Shown: positions 32,858 to 42,374, counted from the stretch's first letter. The stretch: DNA of 63,162 bases from Syntrophaceae bacterium UBA6252 (GCA_002441265.1 DJVQ01000040.1:12684-75845), one strand, 5' to 3'. Numbers and translations are program-made. The notes: a model not told the origin generated them from the sequence alone.

Positions 32858-34081
32858 CTACGTCCTTTCCCCGCCGGGCCCGGCCTTCCTTCTCCGTGCG
32901 ATTTCCCCGATCCGGTCGAGGATCCGGTGGGCAACGTCGATCTTGTCCATCATGGGAAGCTCCTCCGTGTTTCCTTCACGGTCGAGGATCTTGACGATGT
33001 TCGTGTCGTACTGGAAGCCCGATCCGGGCTGTCCCAGATCGTTCGCCACGATGAGATCCATGTTCTTCTCGACGAGCTTCTTTCTCGCGTTCGGAATCAG
33101 GTCGTCCGTTTCCATGGCGAATCCTACGAGAACCCGGTCTCCCTTGTTCCTTCCCACTTCGGAGATGATGTCGGGATTCCGCTCCAGGTCGAGGGAAAGC
33201 CCCTCGCCGGCCTTTTTGATCTTCGAGGCCGAAAGCCGTGCGGGACGGTAGTCCGCCACTGCCGCCGCCTTGATGACCACCGTGGAGTCCTCCAGGTGTT
33301 CCAGGACCCGTTCGCGCATCTCCATGGCGCTGGAAACGGGAACGGCGGTGACGCCCCGGGGGACGGCAAGGGCGGTGGGCCCGCTGACGAGGACGACCCG
33401 GGCTCCCCGTTTCGCCGCCGCCGCGGCAAGGGCGTACCCCATCTTCCCCGACGAATAGTTCGAGATGTACCGGACGGGGTCCAGGGGTTCCCGGGTGGGT
33501 CCCGCCGTCACGAGGACCCGTTCCCCTTCCAGATCCTTCGGGGTCAGGACGGATTCGATTTCATCGGCCACGTCGGCGGGGGAAGGCAGGCGCCCCGCCC
33601 CCTCGGTCCCGCACGCCAGCCCCCCCCGGTCGGGTTCCATGATCCGGTATCCCCTTTCCCTCAGCTTTTCCAGGTTCTCCCGGACGGCGGCGCTGCCGTA
33701 CATGTTCGTGTTCATGGAGGGACACAGGAGGACCGGAACGGCGGCGGCCATGACCGTGGTGGAAAGGAGGTCGTCGGCGATGCCGCAGGCGATCTTTCCG
33801 ATGATGTTGGCCGTCGCGGGGGCGATCACCATGAGGTCCGCCTCGTCGACAAGGGAGATGTGGCCGATCTGCCAGTCCCCGGTGAGGGAAAACGTGTCCA
33901 GGTAAACCGGATTCCCCGACAGGGTCTGCAGGGTCAGGGGGGCGATGAACTCGGTGGCGTTCCGGGTCATGACGATCTTCACGGAGGCGCCCCTCCGGAT
34001 GAGTTCCCGGGTCAGTTCGGCGGCCTTGTACGCCGCGATCCCTCCGGTCACGCCGAGAAGGATCCTCCTTTTTTCAAGCAT
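32858..34081 (-). CDS. coaBC: Bifunctional phosphopantothenoylcysteine decarboxylase / synthetase
   Basis: 407 residues from the ATG at 34081, preceded by GGAGGGG; a longer upstream reading is not needed. The N-terminal flavoprotein decarboxylase half (CoaC, about 1-185) has GGIAAYKAAEL, the catalytic His in WQIGHISL and PSMNTNMY. The C-terminal synthetase half (CoaB, about 190-400) has VTAGPTREPLDPVRYISN and KAAAVADYRP. It makes 4'-phosphopantetheine for CoA, in the cytosol. Confidence 0.95.
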   Translation of the reverse strand: MLEKRRILLGVTGGIAAYKAAELTRELIRRGASVKIVMTRNATEFIAPLTLQTLSGNPVYLDTFSLTGDWQIGHISLVDEADLMVIAPATANIIGKIACGIADDLLSTTVMAAAVPVLLCPSMNTNMYGSAAVRENLEKLRERGYRIMEPDRGGLACGTEGAGRLPSPADVADEIESVLTPKDLEGERVLVTAGPTREPLDPVRYISNYSSGKMGYALAAAAAKRGARVVLVSGPTALAVPRGVTAVPVSSAMEMRERVLEHLEDSTVVIKAAAVADYRPARLSASKIKKAGEGLSLDLERNPDIISEVGRNKGDRVLVGFAMETDDLIPNARKKLVEKNMDLIVANDLGQPGSGFQYDTNIVKILDREGNTEELPMMDKIDVAHRILDRIGEIARRRKAGPGGERT

Positions 34082-34157
34082 CTTTTCCCCTCCGTCCGAA
34101 ACGCTGTTCCCTGGCGGCTCCATGGGGCACCGGATCGTGTATCGATGCCGTTTTGTG

Positions 34158-34186
34158 ACTATAACAGGTCTCCCCGGCGAGGTCAA
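34158..34186 (-). promoter_or_regulatory. Promoter of coaBC
   Basis: TTGACC (34186-34181), a 17-base spacer and TATAGT (34163-34158) on the minus strand: five of six matches in each box. Leader about 70 bases. Confidence 0.75.
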
Positions 34187-34286
34187 CGGATCTCCCTCCG
34201 GAGAGACGGCCCGAACGGTGCACCCGGCGGACACCGCCTGCCGGTTCCTTGAAAAAAAGAACGCTTCAGGATATAGGAGGTAGGCT

Positions 34287-35636
34287 ATGAACGCACGAAC
34301 GGCAGCAAAAATGAAGCATTGGGTCCGAAACGGAGGGATCGTCCTTCTTGTCGTCCTCATTGTCGCGGGGGCATGGTTCGCTTATCCCCTCCTGGAAGGA
34401 GAGGCGCCCGTCTGCGCGCTCGATCCGGATTTCCAGGTCATGGGACAGCACAAAGCCTTCCGGGTCCTGGCGTCGGACAGGAAAAGCGGCCTTCGGAGCA
34501 TCACCGTCGCCCTGACCCAGGGAGAAAAACGGCATGTCCTCAAGACGGCGGATTTCCCCGGAAAGGGCGTCCGGTCACAGACCCTGTCCGTGGACATCGC
34601 CGCAAAAGACCTGGGGCTGAAAAACGGCGAGGCCCTCCTCGAAATCACGTCGGAAGACCACTCCCTGAGGAAAAACCGGTGCACCGTCACACGGACGCTT
34701 CGGGTGGACCTTGTTCCGCCCCGGATCCAGGTTCTTTCGGAAGGGCTTTACCTGAACCCGGGGGGAACGGGTCTCGTGATCTACAGGATCGACAAGGAAA
34801 ACGCCCGGTCCTCCCTCAGGGTGGACGACCGGGTCTATCCCGATTACCCCTTGCAGCTTTCGGGGCAGACGGTCCGGATCTGCTATTTCGCCGTGCCGCT
34901 CGAGATGGGAAAGAACGGCCTTCCCATCTCCGTGGACGCGGCGGACGACGCGGGAAACACCTCCGTGAGAAGCGTGTCCTCCCGTGTCCGGCCGAAAACG
35001 TTCCGGAAGGACACGATGGCCGTCACGGACTCCTTTCTTGAAGTGAAAATGCCGGAATTCCAGGAGAAATACGATCACCTGCGGGGATGGGACCTCCTCG
35101 AGGTCTTCCGGAACGTCAACGAGGCGATGAGAAAGGAAAATCTCGAGACGATCCGGTCCCTCTGTTCCCGGTCGGCACCGGAACGGATGTGGGAAGGGGA
35201 ATTCCTCCGGATGAAAAACGCGTCGACCATGGCCCGTTTCGGGGACCGGAGAACCTATTTCCATGATGGGAAACCCGTGGGGGAAAGCGTCCACAACGGC
35301 ATCGACCTCGCATCCACCGCCCATGCCCCTGTGGAAGCCTCCAATCACGGCATGGTGATTTACGCCGACGGCCTCGGCATTTACGGCAACACGGTCATCA
35401 TCGATCACGGGCAGGGGATTTTCAGCTTCTATTCCCATCTGGGCGTCATGGACGTCGAAGCGGGAGGGAAGGTCCGGAAGGGGGACATCATCGGAAGGAC
35501 AGACACGACGGGACTCGCCGGCGGAGACCATCTCCATTTCGGCATCTTCGCAGGCCGCGACTTCGTCAATCCCCAGGAGTGGTGGGACGCCCACTGGATC
35601 CGGGACAACGTGACCCGGCACTTCACGGGAACCTGA
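34287..35636 (+). CDS. Membrane-anchored M23 metallopeptidase (LytM)
   Basis: 449 residues. One N-terminal membrane helix (about 16-34) anchors a periplasmic region of about 290 residues with beta-rich, Ig-like character, followed by an M23 domain (about 320-440). Zinc ligands and catalytic residues are intact: H336 and D340 (HNGID), H415 and H417 (DHLHFGI). It probably cuts peptidoglycan cross-links during growth or division. The start is preceded by AGGAGG. Divergent from coaBC and convergent with rapZ. Confidence 0.92.
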   Translation: MNARTAAKMKHWVRNGGIVLLVVLIVAGAWFAYPLLEGEAPVCALDPDFQVMGQHKAFRVLASDRKSGLRSITVALTQGEKRHVLKTADFPGKGVRSQTLSVDIAAKDLGLKNGEALLEITSEDHSLRKNRCTVTRTLRVDLVPPRIQVLSEGLYLNPGGTGLVIYRIDKENARSSLRVDDRVYPDYPLQLSGQTVRICYFAVPLEMGKNGLPISVDAADDAGNTSVRSVSSRVRPKTFRKDTMAVTDSFLEVKMPEFQEKYDHLRGWDLLEVFRNVNEAMRKENLETIRSLCSRSAPERMWEGEFLRMKNASTMARFGDRRTYFHDGKPVGESVHNGIDLASTAHAPVEASNHGMVIYADGLGIYGNTVIIDHGQGIFSFYSHLGVMDVEAGGKVRKGDIIGRTDTTGLAGGDHLHFGIFAGRDFVNPQEWWDAHWIRDNVTRHFTGT

Positions 35637-35649
35637 CCGGGCGGCCCCT

Positions 35650-36516
35650 CTACGTGCGCTGGATGTCCCGGTGGTGGAGGTTCACACGGTAGTTTCTCTC
35701 GGAGAAGAACCGGCCGAGTTCGTTCACCATGACCACGGAGCGGTGTTTCCCCCCCGTGCAGCCCAGGGCGATGGTCAGGTAGGCCTTTCCCTCCTTTTCG
35801 TACAGGGGCGTCAGAAAGGCCATGAGCGCGGAGATCTCGTCGAGGAACTTCCGGCTCTCTTCCCAGCCCATGACCCAGTCGACGATTTTCGGATTGTTCC
35901 CGTCGAATTCCTTCAGGCCTGGCACGAAATAGGGGTTGGGGAGAAACCGCGCGTCGAGGACGATGTCGGCTTCCGGGGGAAGCCCGTACCGGTATCCGAA
36001 GGAGATGAGGTTCACGATGAGGTTCTTTCCCTCCGACGGACTTGAATAGTAGCGCTGGATGAGGCTCTTCAGCTGGTGCACATTGTACAGGGACGTGTCC
36101 ACCACCATGTCGGCCATCGCCTTCAGGTCCCGGAGCTTCTCCCTTTCGAGGTGGATGCTCTCCGAAACCGTCCTCCGGTCCGAGAGGGGATGGGACCGCC
36201 GGGTCTCGCTGAACCGGTGGAGAAGGGTCTCGTCGGCCGCCTCGAGGAAGAGGATTTCGATCAGGTATCCCCGGTTCTTCAAACCGGAGAAGATCTCCCC
36301 GTAACGGTCGAGAAAATGTTTCTCCCGGACATCCATGACCAGGGCGATCCTGGAAATCTCGTCCGCCCTTTCGAGCTGAAGATCCAGGAGTTTCGGAAGG
36401 AGGGACACCGGCAGGTTGTCCACGCAGAAAAAGCCGATGTCTTCGAGGGCCCGGAGAACGGTGCTCTTTCCCGAACCCGAGAGTCCCGTGACGATGACAA
36501 TGCGGATGTTCTTCAT
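35650..36516 (-). CDS. rapZ: RNase adapter protein RapZ
   Basis: 288 residues. Walker A GLSGSGKS lies near the N-terminus, then DVREKHFLDRYGE and a C-terminal domain with SFGYRYGLPPEADIVLDARFLPNPY and GCTGGKHRSV, all hallmarks of RapZ/YvcJ. In E. coli it guides RNase E to GlmZ and controls amino-sugar supply; in this lineage the target is unknown. It is the last gene of the rpoN neighbourhood. A GTG directly before the chosen ATG is also possible. Confidence 0.95.
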   Translation of the reverse strand: MKNIRIVIVTGLSGSGKSTVLRALEDIGFFCVDNLPVSLLPKLLDLQLERADEISRIALVMDVREKHFLDRYGEIFSGLKNRGYLIEILFLEAADETLLHRFSETRRSHPLSDRRTVSESIHLEREKLRDLKAMADMVVDTSLYNVHQLKSLIQRYYSSPSEGKNLIVNLISFGYRYGLPPEADIVLDARFLPNPYFVPGLKEFDGNNPKIVDWVMGWEESRKFLDEISALMAFLTPLYEKEGKAYLTIALGCTGGKHRSVVMVNELGRFFSERNYRVNLHHRDIQRT

Positions 36517-36532
36517 CACCGTTGCCGGGGGA

Positions 36533-37450
36533 TCACCGGAGGAAACGGCTCTCCTCGATCTTCAGGAGGATCTCCCGGGATTCCCTTTCCCTTTCCTTTT
36601 TGAGAAGACGGTTTTTCGCCACGATCTCCACGATGGTCGCCATGTTTCCCCCGGAACGGACGGGAACGCGGACCAGGGGGATCGCCACGCCGAGGATGAT
36701 CCGACGCCGCTCCTCCGACTCGATGCGGTCGAAGACGGTTTCCTCTTTCCAGGGAACCAGTTCGACGTTGACTTCTATGGGCGTCTCCTCGGCGACGGCG
36801 GCCACGCCGAAAAGGCTCTTCACGTTGATGAGGCCGAGACCGCGGATCTCCATGAAGTACCGGGTGCGTTCCGGGCTTCTCCCCCGAAGGCTCCCCTTCC
36901 CCTTCCGCTCGACGTGGACGAGGTCGTCCGAGACAAGCCTGTGTCCCCGGTTGATCAGCTCCAGGGCGCATTCGCTCTTGCCGATTCCGCTCTCCCCGCT
37001 GATGAGGATCCCGATGCCGGACACCTCCACGAGAACCCCGTGAAGAAAGGTCTTCCCGTGGAACTTTTCCCGGAGGCGGCGGAGAATCTCGCTCTCCGCG
37101 GCATGAAGCCCCATCTCCGTGAGGTAGAGAGGGATTTCCTCGCTGTCGCAGGCATCGAGAAGGGGGGGAAAGCCGCCCGTCGCTTCCGCGACGACGACGT
37201 ATTCAGGGCGGCGGGAGAACAATTCCTCGAGGAACCGTTTCCGGTCCGGCGCTTCCAGGGAGCGAAGAAGGCCGAAGGAAAGCACCAGCCCCCCGCCGGT
37301 CGGCGCAGAGGAACCCTGGGGGCCGCCGGTGTAAATCCGCAGCGCCGGGATCTCGAGCTTCCGCCCGGCTCCTTCCCGTCCGGCGACGAGGACGAAAACG
37401 CGCTCCCCCTCCTCCGGGTCGAGAAGATCCTTCAACGTGAGGACATCCAT
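36533..37450 (-). CDS. hprK: HPr kinase/phosphorylase
   Basis: 305 residues from MDVLTLKDLL. The N-terminal Hpr_kinase_N domain (about 1-130) is followed by a kinase domain with Walker A GESGIGKS (152-159), LVSDDLVHV and the signature MEIRGLGLINVKSLFGV. It phosphorylates or dephosphorylates Ser46 of HPr, or a related phosphocarrier. No HPr gene occurs in the window; the partner must be elsewhere. The order ptsN-hprK-rapZ is standard for deltaproteobacteria. Confidence 0.95.
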   Translation of the reverse strand: MDVLTLKDLLDPEEGERVFVLVAGREGAGRKLEIPALRIYTGGPQGSSAPTGGGLVLSFGLLRSLEAPDRKRFLEELFSRRPEYVVVAEATGGFPPLLDACDSEEIPLYLTEMGLHAAESEILRRLREKFHGKTFLHGVLVEVSGIGILISGESGIGKSECALELINRGHRLVSDDLVHVERKGKGSLRGRSPERTRYFMEIRGLGLINVKSLFGVAAVAEETPIEVNVELVPWKEETVFDRIESEERRRIILGVAIPLVRVPVRSGGNMATIVEIVAKNRLLKKERERESREILLKIEESRFLR

Positions 37451-37473
37451 GGCCCTGCCCCGTTTTTCGAATG

Positions 37474-37941
37474 TTACAGAAAGGATTTGTCCTTCCCCTG
37501 GATCAGGGAATAAAGGGCTTCCTTCGATCCGGCCCCCATGAGTTCCTTTCGGAACTTTTCGTCCTTCAGCATCCGGGAAATTTTCGCCAGTGCCTTCAGA
37601 TGCTGGCCCGCCGAATTTTCCGGCGCCATGAGCAGAAAGAAAAGATGGACCGGCTTGCCGTCCAGGGAATCGAAATCGATTCCTCTCGAACTTCTCCCGA
37701 AGGACACGATGAGCTTTTCCAGGGACGCCATCTTCCCGTGGGGGATGGCGATCCCCTCGCCGATGCCCGTACTGCCGAGCTTTTCCCTTTCCAGAAGAAC
37801 GTCCACCACCCCGCTGCAGTCCATGTCGGGTTTTTCCTCGAGAAAAACTTCCGACAGTTCGTACAGGACTTCCTTCTTCGTCTTCGACTTCAATTCCTCT
37901 ATAATGCAAAACCTTGAAAGCAGGTCGGTGATGTACATCAT
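37474..37941 (-). CDS. ptsN: PTS IIA-type regulatory protein (PtsN, IIA-Ntr)
   Basis: 155 residues, one EIIA-2 domain. The phosphorylated His is H68 (AIPHGK). It is a regulatory phosphocarrier linking nitrogen, K+ and envelope responses, not sugar uptake, when found beside rpoN. 23 bases separate it from hprK. Confidence 0.92.
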   Translation of the reverse strand: MMYITDLLSRFCIIEELKSKTKKEVLYELSEVFLEEKPDMDCSGVVDVLLEREKLGSTGIGEGIAIPHGKMASLEKLIVSFGRSSRGIDFDSLDGKPVHLFFLLMAPENSAGQHLKALAKISRMLKDEKFRKELMGAGSKEALYSLIQGKDKSFL

Positions 37942-38009
37942 CCTTCACTCCGGGATCCGTATTTGATGCGATCGCGAGAAGACGAAACCGTCTGTGCCCG
38001 TGAATCCCC

Positions 38010-38032
38010 AAAAAAACGGAAACGTTTTCCGT
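38010..38032 (-). terminator. Rho-independent terminator between hpf and ptsN
   Basis: On the minus strand ACGGAAA-ACG-TTTCCGT is followed by a run of seven T. It separates hpf from ptsN-hprK-rapZ, about 120 bases past the hpf stop. Confidence 0.85.
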
Positions 38033-38149
38033 GACGGCAGCGGGAAATAAGCGCTGCGGGCCCGGCGTTCGCCGAATCTCCGCGAACGGGGCCCGCCTCG
38101 GGGAAAGGGGATGACGGGCGGCGCGGCACGGGGACTTTCCACGAAGCCG

Positions 38150-38689
38150 TCAGTATTTCGTCTCGATCAGCGCATAGTTCCCGTCGTTTCTCCGGTAGAG
38201 GACGCTGACGCTTTCCGTCGCCGAATCCCTGTAGATCACGAACGGCGCCTGGGACCCTTCGATCTGCAGGACGGCGTCGTCCACGGACATGGGCTGGAGA
38301 ACGATTTTCCTCGTTTCGACGATCTGGGGGGGTTCTTCTTCGGAAGGGGAACCCTCCGGCGTTTCCATCGGCATGGAGGCGACGTTTTTCGCCGGATTTT
38401 CTTTGTAAATCTGATTCTTTTCCTTGTGCTTCTTGAGCTGTCTCTCGATTTTATCGACCACTTCGTCGACGGCGGTGATCATGTCCTTGGCTTCTTCCTT
38501 GCCGACGATGTTGACTCCCTTGCCAAGGAGCTTCACTTCCGCCACGTTCCGGAATTTCTCGACAGAGAGAATGACGCTCGCTTCAACGGGCTTGTCGATG
38601 TATTTTTTCAGCCGTTGAATCTTCTTGTCCACGTGATCCTTCAGCCATTCTTCTCCCTCCATGTTCCGGAAGGTCAGGGAAATCTGCAT
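38150..38689 (-). CDS. hpf: Ribosome hibernation promoting factor, long form
   Basis: 179 residues. The N-terminal S30AE domain (about 1-100, FRNMEGEEWLKDHVDKKIQRLKKYI) and the C-terminal dimerisation domain (about 125-179, VLQPMSVDDAVLQIEGSQAPFVIYRDSATESVSVLYRRNDGNYALIE) make this the long form that pairs 70S ribosomes into 100S dimers. The ATG follows AGAGGAGG. It has its own promoter upstream although it sits in the rpoN cluster. Confidence 0.95.
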   Translation of the reverse strand: MQISLTFRNMEGEEWLKDHVDKKIQRLKKYIDKPVEASVILSVEKFRNVAEVKLLGKGVNIVGKEEAKDMITAVDEVVDKIERQLKKHKEKNQIYKENPAKNVASMPMETPEGSPSEEEPPQIVETRKIVLQPMSVDDAVLQIEGSQAPFVIYRDSATESVSVLYRRNDGNYALIETKY

Positions 38690-38898
38690 ATCCGCACTCC
38701 TCCTCTAGACATCGCTCTCCGATCCCGCGGACCCGGCCGCGAAAGGGGCGAACCCGTCGCCCCGGCGTCAACGATCCCGGGGCGCGATCCCTGCCGGATC
38801 GGTCTCCGGCACGGCGCTTTCCGGAGGTCCCGGAGAATCCGGGATCCGGGAAAAGGCGTTCATTCCTTTTCTGTCCGGAAACGAAAACACAATCCGCC

Positions 38899-38928
38899 TT
38901 TATAATGGAATACTCCAGTGAATGTCAA
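38899..38928 (-). promoter_or_regulatory. Promoter of hpf
   Basis: TTGACA (38928-38923), an 18-base spacer and TATAAA (38904-38899) on the minus strand (17 bases if the -10 is read as TTATAA). It lies immediately after the rpoN stop and gives a leader of about 200 bases containing several GC-rich hairpins. Confidence 0.75.
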
Positions 38929-38943
38929 CCCCTTTCGGCCTGT

Positions 38944-40392
38944 TCAGAAGAATTTCTTTCTTTTCAGGGAAGGGAGAATCCCCATGAGTTCCCTGTATTT
39001 GGCAACGGTTCTCCGGGCGATGGAGATGCCCCCTTTCTCCAGCACCGACGCGATCTGGCCGTCGTGGAGGGGGTTTTTGGGGTCCTCCCGGGCGACCAGT
39101 TCCCGGATCCGCTCCCGTACGCTCTCCGAGGCGATGGAGTCCCCGTCGGTCCGGCTGATGCCGCTGTTGAAGAAATACTTCAGCTCGAAAAGGCCCCGCG
39201 GCGTGTGCATGTACTTGTTCGTGGTCACGCGGCTGATGGTGGATTCGTGCATTTCCACGTCGTCGGCGATGTCCTTGAGCACCATGGGCCTCAGGTGCTG
39301 GATCCCCCTGTCGAAAAAATCCCTCTGGAAATGGACGATGCTTTCCGACACCCTGTAAATCGTCCGCTGCCGCTGCTGGATGCTCTTGATGAGCCACGTG
39401 GCCGACTGGAGCCTTTCCCGGATGTAATCCTTGTTCTTGTCGTTCCGCAACCCGTTCCCCACGCCGGCCAGGATGTCGCGGTAGGTGTTGCTCAACTTGA
39501 TCCTCGGAAGGCCGTCGTCGTTGAGGACGACCCGGTATTCGTCGCCCACCTTGAAAACGTAGACGTCGGGCACGATATAATGGGGTTTCTCCTCGCTGTA
39601 CACCAGTCCGGGACGGGGATCGAGGTTCGTGATCACCCGGACCGCTTCGAGGACATCCTCGATGGAGACCTTCTGTTTCCTGGCGATGAGGGGGTAGTTC
39701 TTCGTCTCCAGGTCCTTCATGTGATCGTCGATGATCTTCCCGACGAGAGGCGTGAGAAGGTCCAGCGAAAGGAGCTGGTTCACGAGGCATTCCCTGAGAT
39801 CCCGGGCGGCGATCCCCGGGGGATCGAATTCCTGCACTTTTTTCAGAATCCGCTCCACCGATTCCCGGTCCACGCTCTCGAGTTCCGCCACCTCGTCCAG
39901 GGTCGCGATGAGATACCCTCCCCCGTCGAGGTTGCCGATGATCTGGCAGGCCACCCGCTTCTCCTCCTCGGTCAGGGGGGAAAGATTGAGCTGCCAGTAA
40001 AGATAGTCCGTCAGCGTTTCCTTTCGGGTCATCAGGTTTTCGATGGGGGGGAGATCGCTCTCCTCGCGGTAATAGGTCACCCCGACGGGACCGTAATCCT
40101 CCAGGTAGCTGTCCCAGTCGAATTCCTCCTTGCCGTCCCCCTCGCCGGTGACCTCCTTCGTCCGGATGATCTCCTTGTCCCCCGAGTCATCCGGTTCGAC
40201 CTGCTGGCTTTCCTTTCCTTCCTCCTCGCCGGGCTGCTGCTCCTCGAGAAGGGGATTCTGTTCCATCTCCTGGGCGACGAGATCGGCAAGTTCGATGCGG
40301 GAAAGCTGAAGCAGCTTGATCGCCTGCTGGAGCTGGGGCGTCATGATGAGCTGCTGGGTCAGCTTCAGGCTTTGCTTCAGTTCGATGGTCAT
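38944..40392 (-). CDS. rpoN: RNA polymerase sigma-54 factor
   Basis: 482 residues. Region I is Gln/Leu-rich (LKLTQQLIMTPQLQQAIKLLQLSRIEL), an acidic region II follows (about 50-95), then the core-binding domain and the C-terminal DNA-binding part with RpoN box ARRTVAKYR (459-467). It directs transcription at -24/-12 promoters with activators such as the one encoded at 0.6-2.1 kb. It follows lptB after 35 bases, as in most Gram-negatives. Confidence 0.97.
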   Translation of the reverse strand: MTIELKQSLKLTQQLIMTPQLQQAIKLLQLSRIELADLVAQEMEQNPLLEEQQPGEEEGKESQQVEPDDSGDKEIIRTKEVTGEGDGKEEFDWDSYLEDYGPVGVTYYREESDLPPIENLMTRKETLTDYLYWQLNLSPLTEEEKRVACQIIGNLDGGGYLIATLDEVAELESVDRESVERILKKVQEFDPPGIAARDLRECLVNQLLSLDLLTPLVGKIIDDHMKDLETKNYPLIARKQKVSIEDVLEAVRVITNLDPRPGLVYSEEKPHYIVPDVYVFKVGDEYRVVLNDDGLPRIKLSNTYRDILAGVGNGLRNDKNKDYIRERLQSATWLIKSIQQRQRTIYRVSESIVHFQRDFFDRGIQHLRPMVLKDIADDVEMHESTISRVTTNKYMHTPRGLFELKYFFNSGISRTDGDSIASESVRERIRELVAREDPKNPLHDGQIASVLEKGGISIARRTVAKYRELMGILPSLKRKKFF

Positions 40393-40427
40393 ACCGCTTG
40401 TCTCAAGTACTCCCGCGGCGGCGGTCT

Positions 40428-41150
40428 TCAGAAGTTGAACCGCTCCCCGAGGTAGAATTTTCTCGCCAGATCGCTTCCGGCGATGGTTTCCGGAGTCCCC
40501 TCGATCAGAATGGACCCCTCGTTCAGGATGTAGGCCCGGTCACAGACGTTCAGCGTTTCCCGGACGTTGTGATCGGAAATGACGACGCCGATGTTCCGCG
40601 ACCGAAGATCGAGAACGATCTTCTGGATCTCCTCGATCGCCAGGGGGTCTATCCCCGCAAACGGTTCATCCAGAAGGATGAACCGGGGCGAGGTCACCAG
40701 GGAGCGGGTGATCTCCACCCGTCTCCTTTCACCCCCGGAAAGGGCGTACGCCGGGCTTCCGGCGAGGGGAAGAAGCCCCAGTTCGCCGAGAAGCTCCCCG
40801 AGCCGCTCCCGGTTTTCCTCCCGGCTCAGGCCAAGGGTTTCGAGAACGGCCAGGACGTTTTCCTCCACCGTCAGTTTCCTGAAGACCGACGGTTCCTGGG
40901 GAAGATAGCTGATCCCCTTCCGGGCCCGCAGGTACATGGGATCGCCGCCGATCTCCTCGCCGTTCAGCCGTATGGAGCCACGGTCCGGCCGGATGAGCCC
41001 CACGATCATATAGAACGTCGTGGTCTTGCCGGCACCGTTCGGCCCGAGAAGGCCTACCACCTCCCCCTGGTGGATGGAAAGGCTTACGTCGCGCACAACC
41101 GCCCTTCCATGATACGATTTCAGCAGGTTTTCCGCGTCAAGCGTTCCCAC
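40428..41150 (-). CDS. lptB: LPS export ABC transporter ATPase LptB
   Basis: 240 residues with Walker A GPNGAGKTT (36-44), signature ALSGGERRR and a long ABC C-terminal region typical of LptB. Powers extraction of LPS from the inner membrane with LptFG, which are not in the window. 12 bases after lptA. Confidence 0.96.
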   Translation of the reverse strand: MGTLDAENLLKSYHGRAVVRDVSLSIHQGEVVGLLGPNGAGKTTTFYMIVGLIRPDRGSIRLNGEEIGGDPMYLRARKGISYLPQEPSVFRKLTVEENVLAVLETLGLSREENRERLGELLGELGLLPLAGSPAYALSGGERRRVEITRSLVTSPRFILLDEPFAGIDPLAIEEIQKIVLDLRSRNIGVVISDHNVRETLNVCDRAYILNEGSILIEGTPETIAGSDLARKFYLGERFNF

Positions 41151-41162
41151 GGATCCCCCGCT

Positions 41163-41735
41163 TCACTTCTTCCCGTCCGGGAACAGCGTCGCCTTGACCC
41201 GGGAGGTTTCCGTACCTTCCACCGTTCCCAGGTTCCTGTCGAGGAAGAACACCACCCGGTTTCCCCGGATCACGTTGTTTCCTTCCTCCATCACGGCGTG
41301 TCCCGTGATCACCATCTTTTCCTCCCGGGCCGTGTAGACCGCCTCGTCGCCCGTGAGCCGTCTCGTTCCTTTCCGGATCACCACGTTTCCCGTCGCCACG
41401 ATCCGGTCCACCTCCCCCATTCCTTCCGGCAGGGGGGAGGCCGAAGCTCCTTCCCCGCCCCGCGGGACGGAGCGGTAGTGGACCTGAAGCGCGTCGCACA
41501 GGATCGTCACGTCCTGCCGGGTCACCTTCACGTCCCCGGAAAAGACGGCGAGGTTCTTCCCGCCCTCGATGGTCAGCTTCCGGGAGGTCACCTCGAGCGG
41601 CGGCGCTTCCCCCGCCGCGTCGGCCGGCCCCTGAAACGCAGGCGCCGAAAGGAGAACGAGCCCCATAAGGACGGCATACATCCATCGGATCCAAAGAACG
41701 GAAAGCCTCTTCCCTGCCGACGGTCCCGCATTCAT
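41163..41735 (-). CDS. lptA: LPS transport periplasmic protein LptA
   Basis: 190 residues: signal peptide (WMYAVLMGLVLLSAPAFQ), then an OstA-type beta-jellyroll (LEVTSRKLTIEGGKNLAVFSGDVKVTRQDV and RLTGDEAVYTAREEKMVITGHA). Bridges LPS across the periplasm. A Gly/Ala/Ser/Pro-rich insertion around residues 93-105 is extra. Three bases after lptC. Confidence 0.92.
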   Translation of the reverse strand: MNAGPSAGKRLSVLWIRWMYAVLMGLVLLSAPAFQGPADAAGEAPPLEVTSRKLTIEGGKNLAVFSGDVKVTRQDVTILCDALQVHYRSVPRGGEGASASPLPEGMGEVDRIVATGNVVIRKGTRRLTGDEAVYTAREEKMVITGHAVMEEGNNVIRGNRVVFFLDRNLGTVEGTETSRVKATLFPDGKK

Positions 41736-41738
41736 GCG

Positions 41739-42305
41739 CTACTCCCCGGCCGGGGGAAGCCCCCCGCCGGAAATGCGGGCCCGGACGGAAGAGCCCATCG
41801 TGAACCGCCTGGATTCGAGGAGGACGGTGACCCCCGTTCCCTCGATCTCCATGACGTCGTTTTTGATCAGGCACGGCCCCGGCGCGGTGATTCTGCCCGC
41901 CCCGTGATCGTAATGAAGCTCGCCGGTCTCGCACCGCTCCCCGGTGTCGGAAGTCAGGACGACCGCGCCGTAAAGGTCCATGTTCCTCTTTTCCGTATCC
42001 ACGTTCCCCTCTCTGGCCGAAACGGCGAACGCCTTTTCGCGGTCGACCATCCGGACGTGCACGTTTTCGAGGGTGACCCGGTTCCTGATGCTCAGGTATC
42101 TCGCCGAGTCCGCCGTGACGGTCCACCGGATGCCCGAACCGTCCACCTGGCTGAGGCGGAAATCCCGGACAACCACGTCGGCCTTTTCGGAGAAGACGGT
42201 CAGGGCCTTCCCGGGAATGTCCCGCCAATGCCACAGGAAAAACAGAAACGCGCAAAGAACCGCGGCCAGAAGAAAAGCGGGGATCAACACCTTTTTTCTT
42301 TTCAT
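41739..42305 (-). CDS. lptC: LPS export protein LptC
   Basis: 188 residues from MKRKKVLIPAF. An N-terminal membrane anchor (about 6-25) precedes a jellyroll domain (DFRLSQVDGSGIRWTVTADSARY, then NVDTEKRNMDLYGAVVLTSDTGERCETGELHYD), the LptC pattern. Receives LPS from LptBFG and passes it to LptA. Encoded between kdsC and lptA. Confidence 0.9.
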   Translation of the reverse strand: MKRKKVLIPAFLLAAVLCAFLFFLWHWRDIPGKALTVFSEKADVVVRDFRLSQVDGSGIRWTVTADSARYLSIRNRVTLENVHVRMVDREKAFAVSAREGNVDTEKRNMDLYGAVVLTSDTGERCETGELHYDHGAGRITAPGPCLIKNDVMEIEGTGVTVLLESRRFTMGSSVRARISGGGLPPAGE

Positions 42306-42374
42306 CCCCGTACCAGGCGAAAAGTATAGCATTGTCGCCGGCCCCTGTAAAGGGAAGGCACCCCCGGGTCCGGC

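Noticed and set aside
34249..34277. Promoter TTGAAA-N17-TATAGG before the M23 peptidase gene
   Set aside because: Transcription would start about three bases before the ATG and would exclude the strong AGGAGG ribosome site, so it is probably coincidental.
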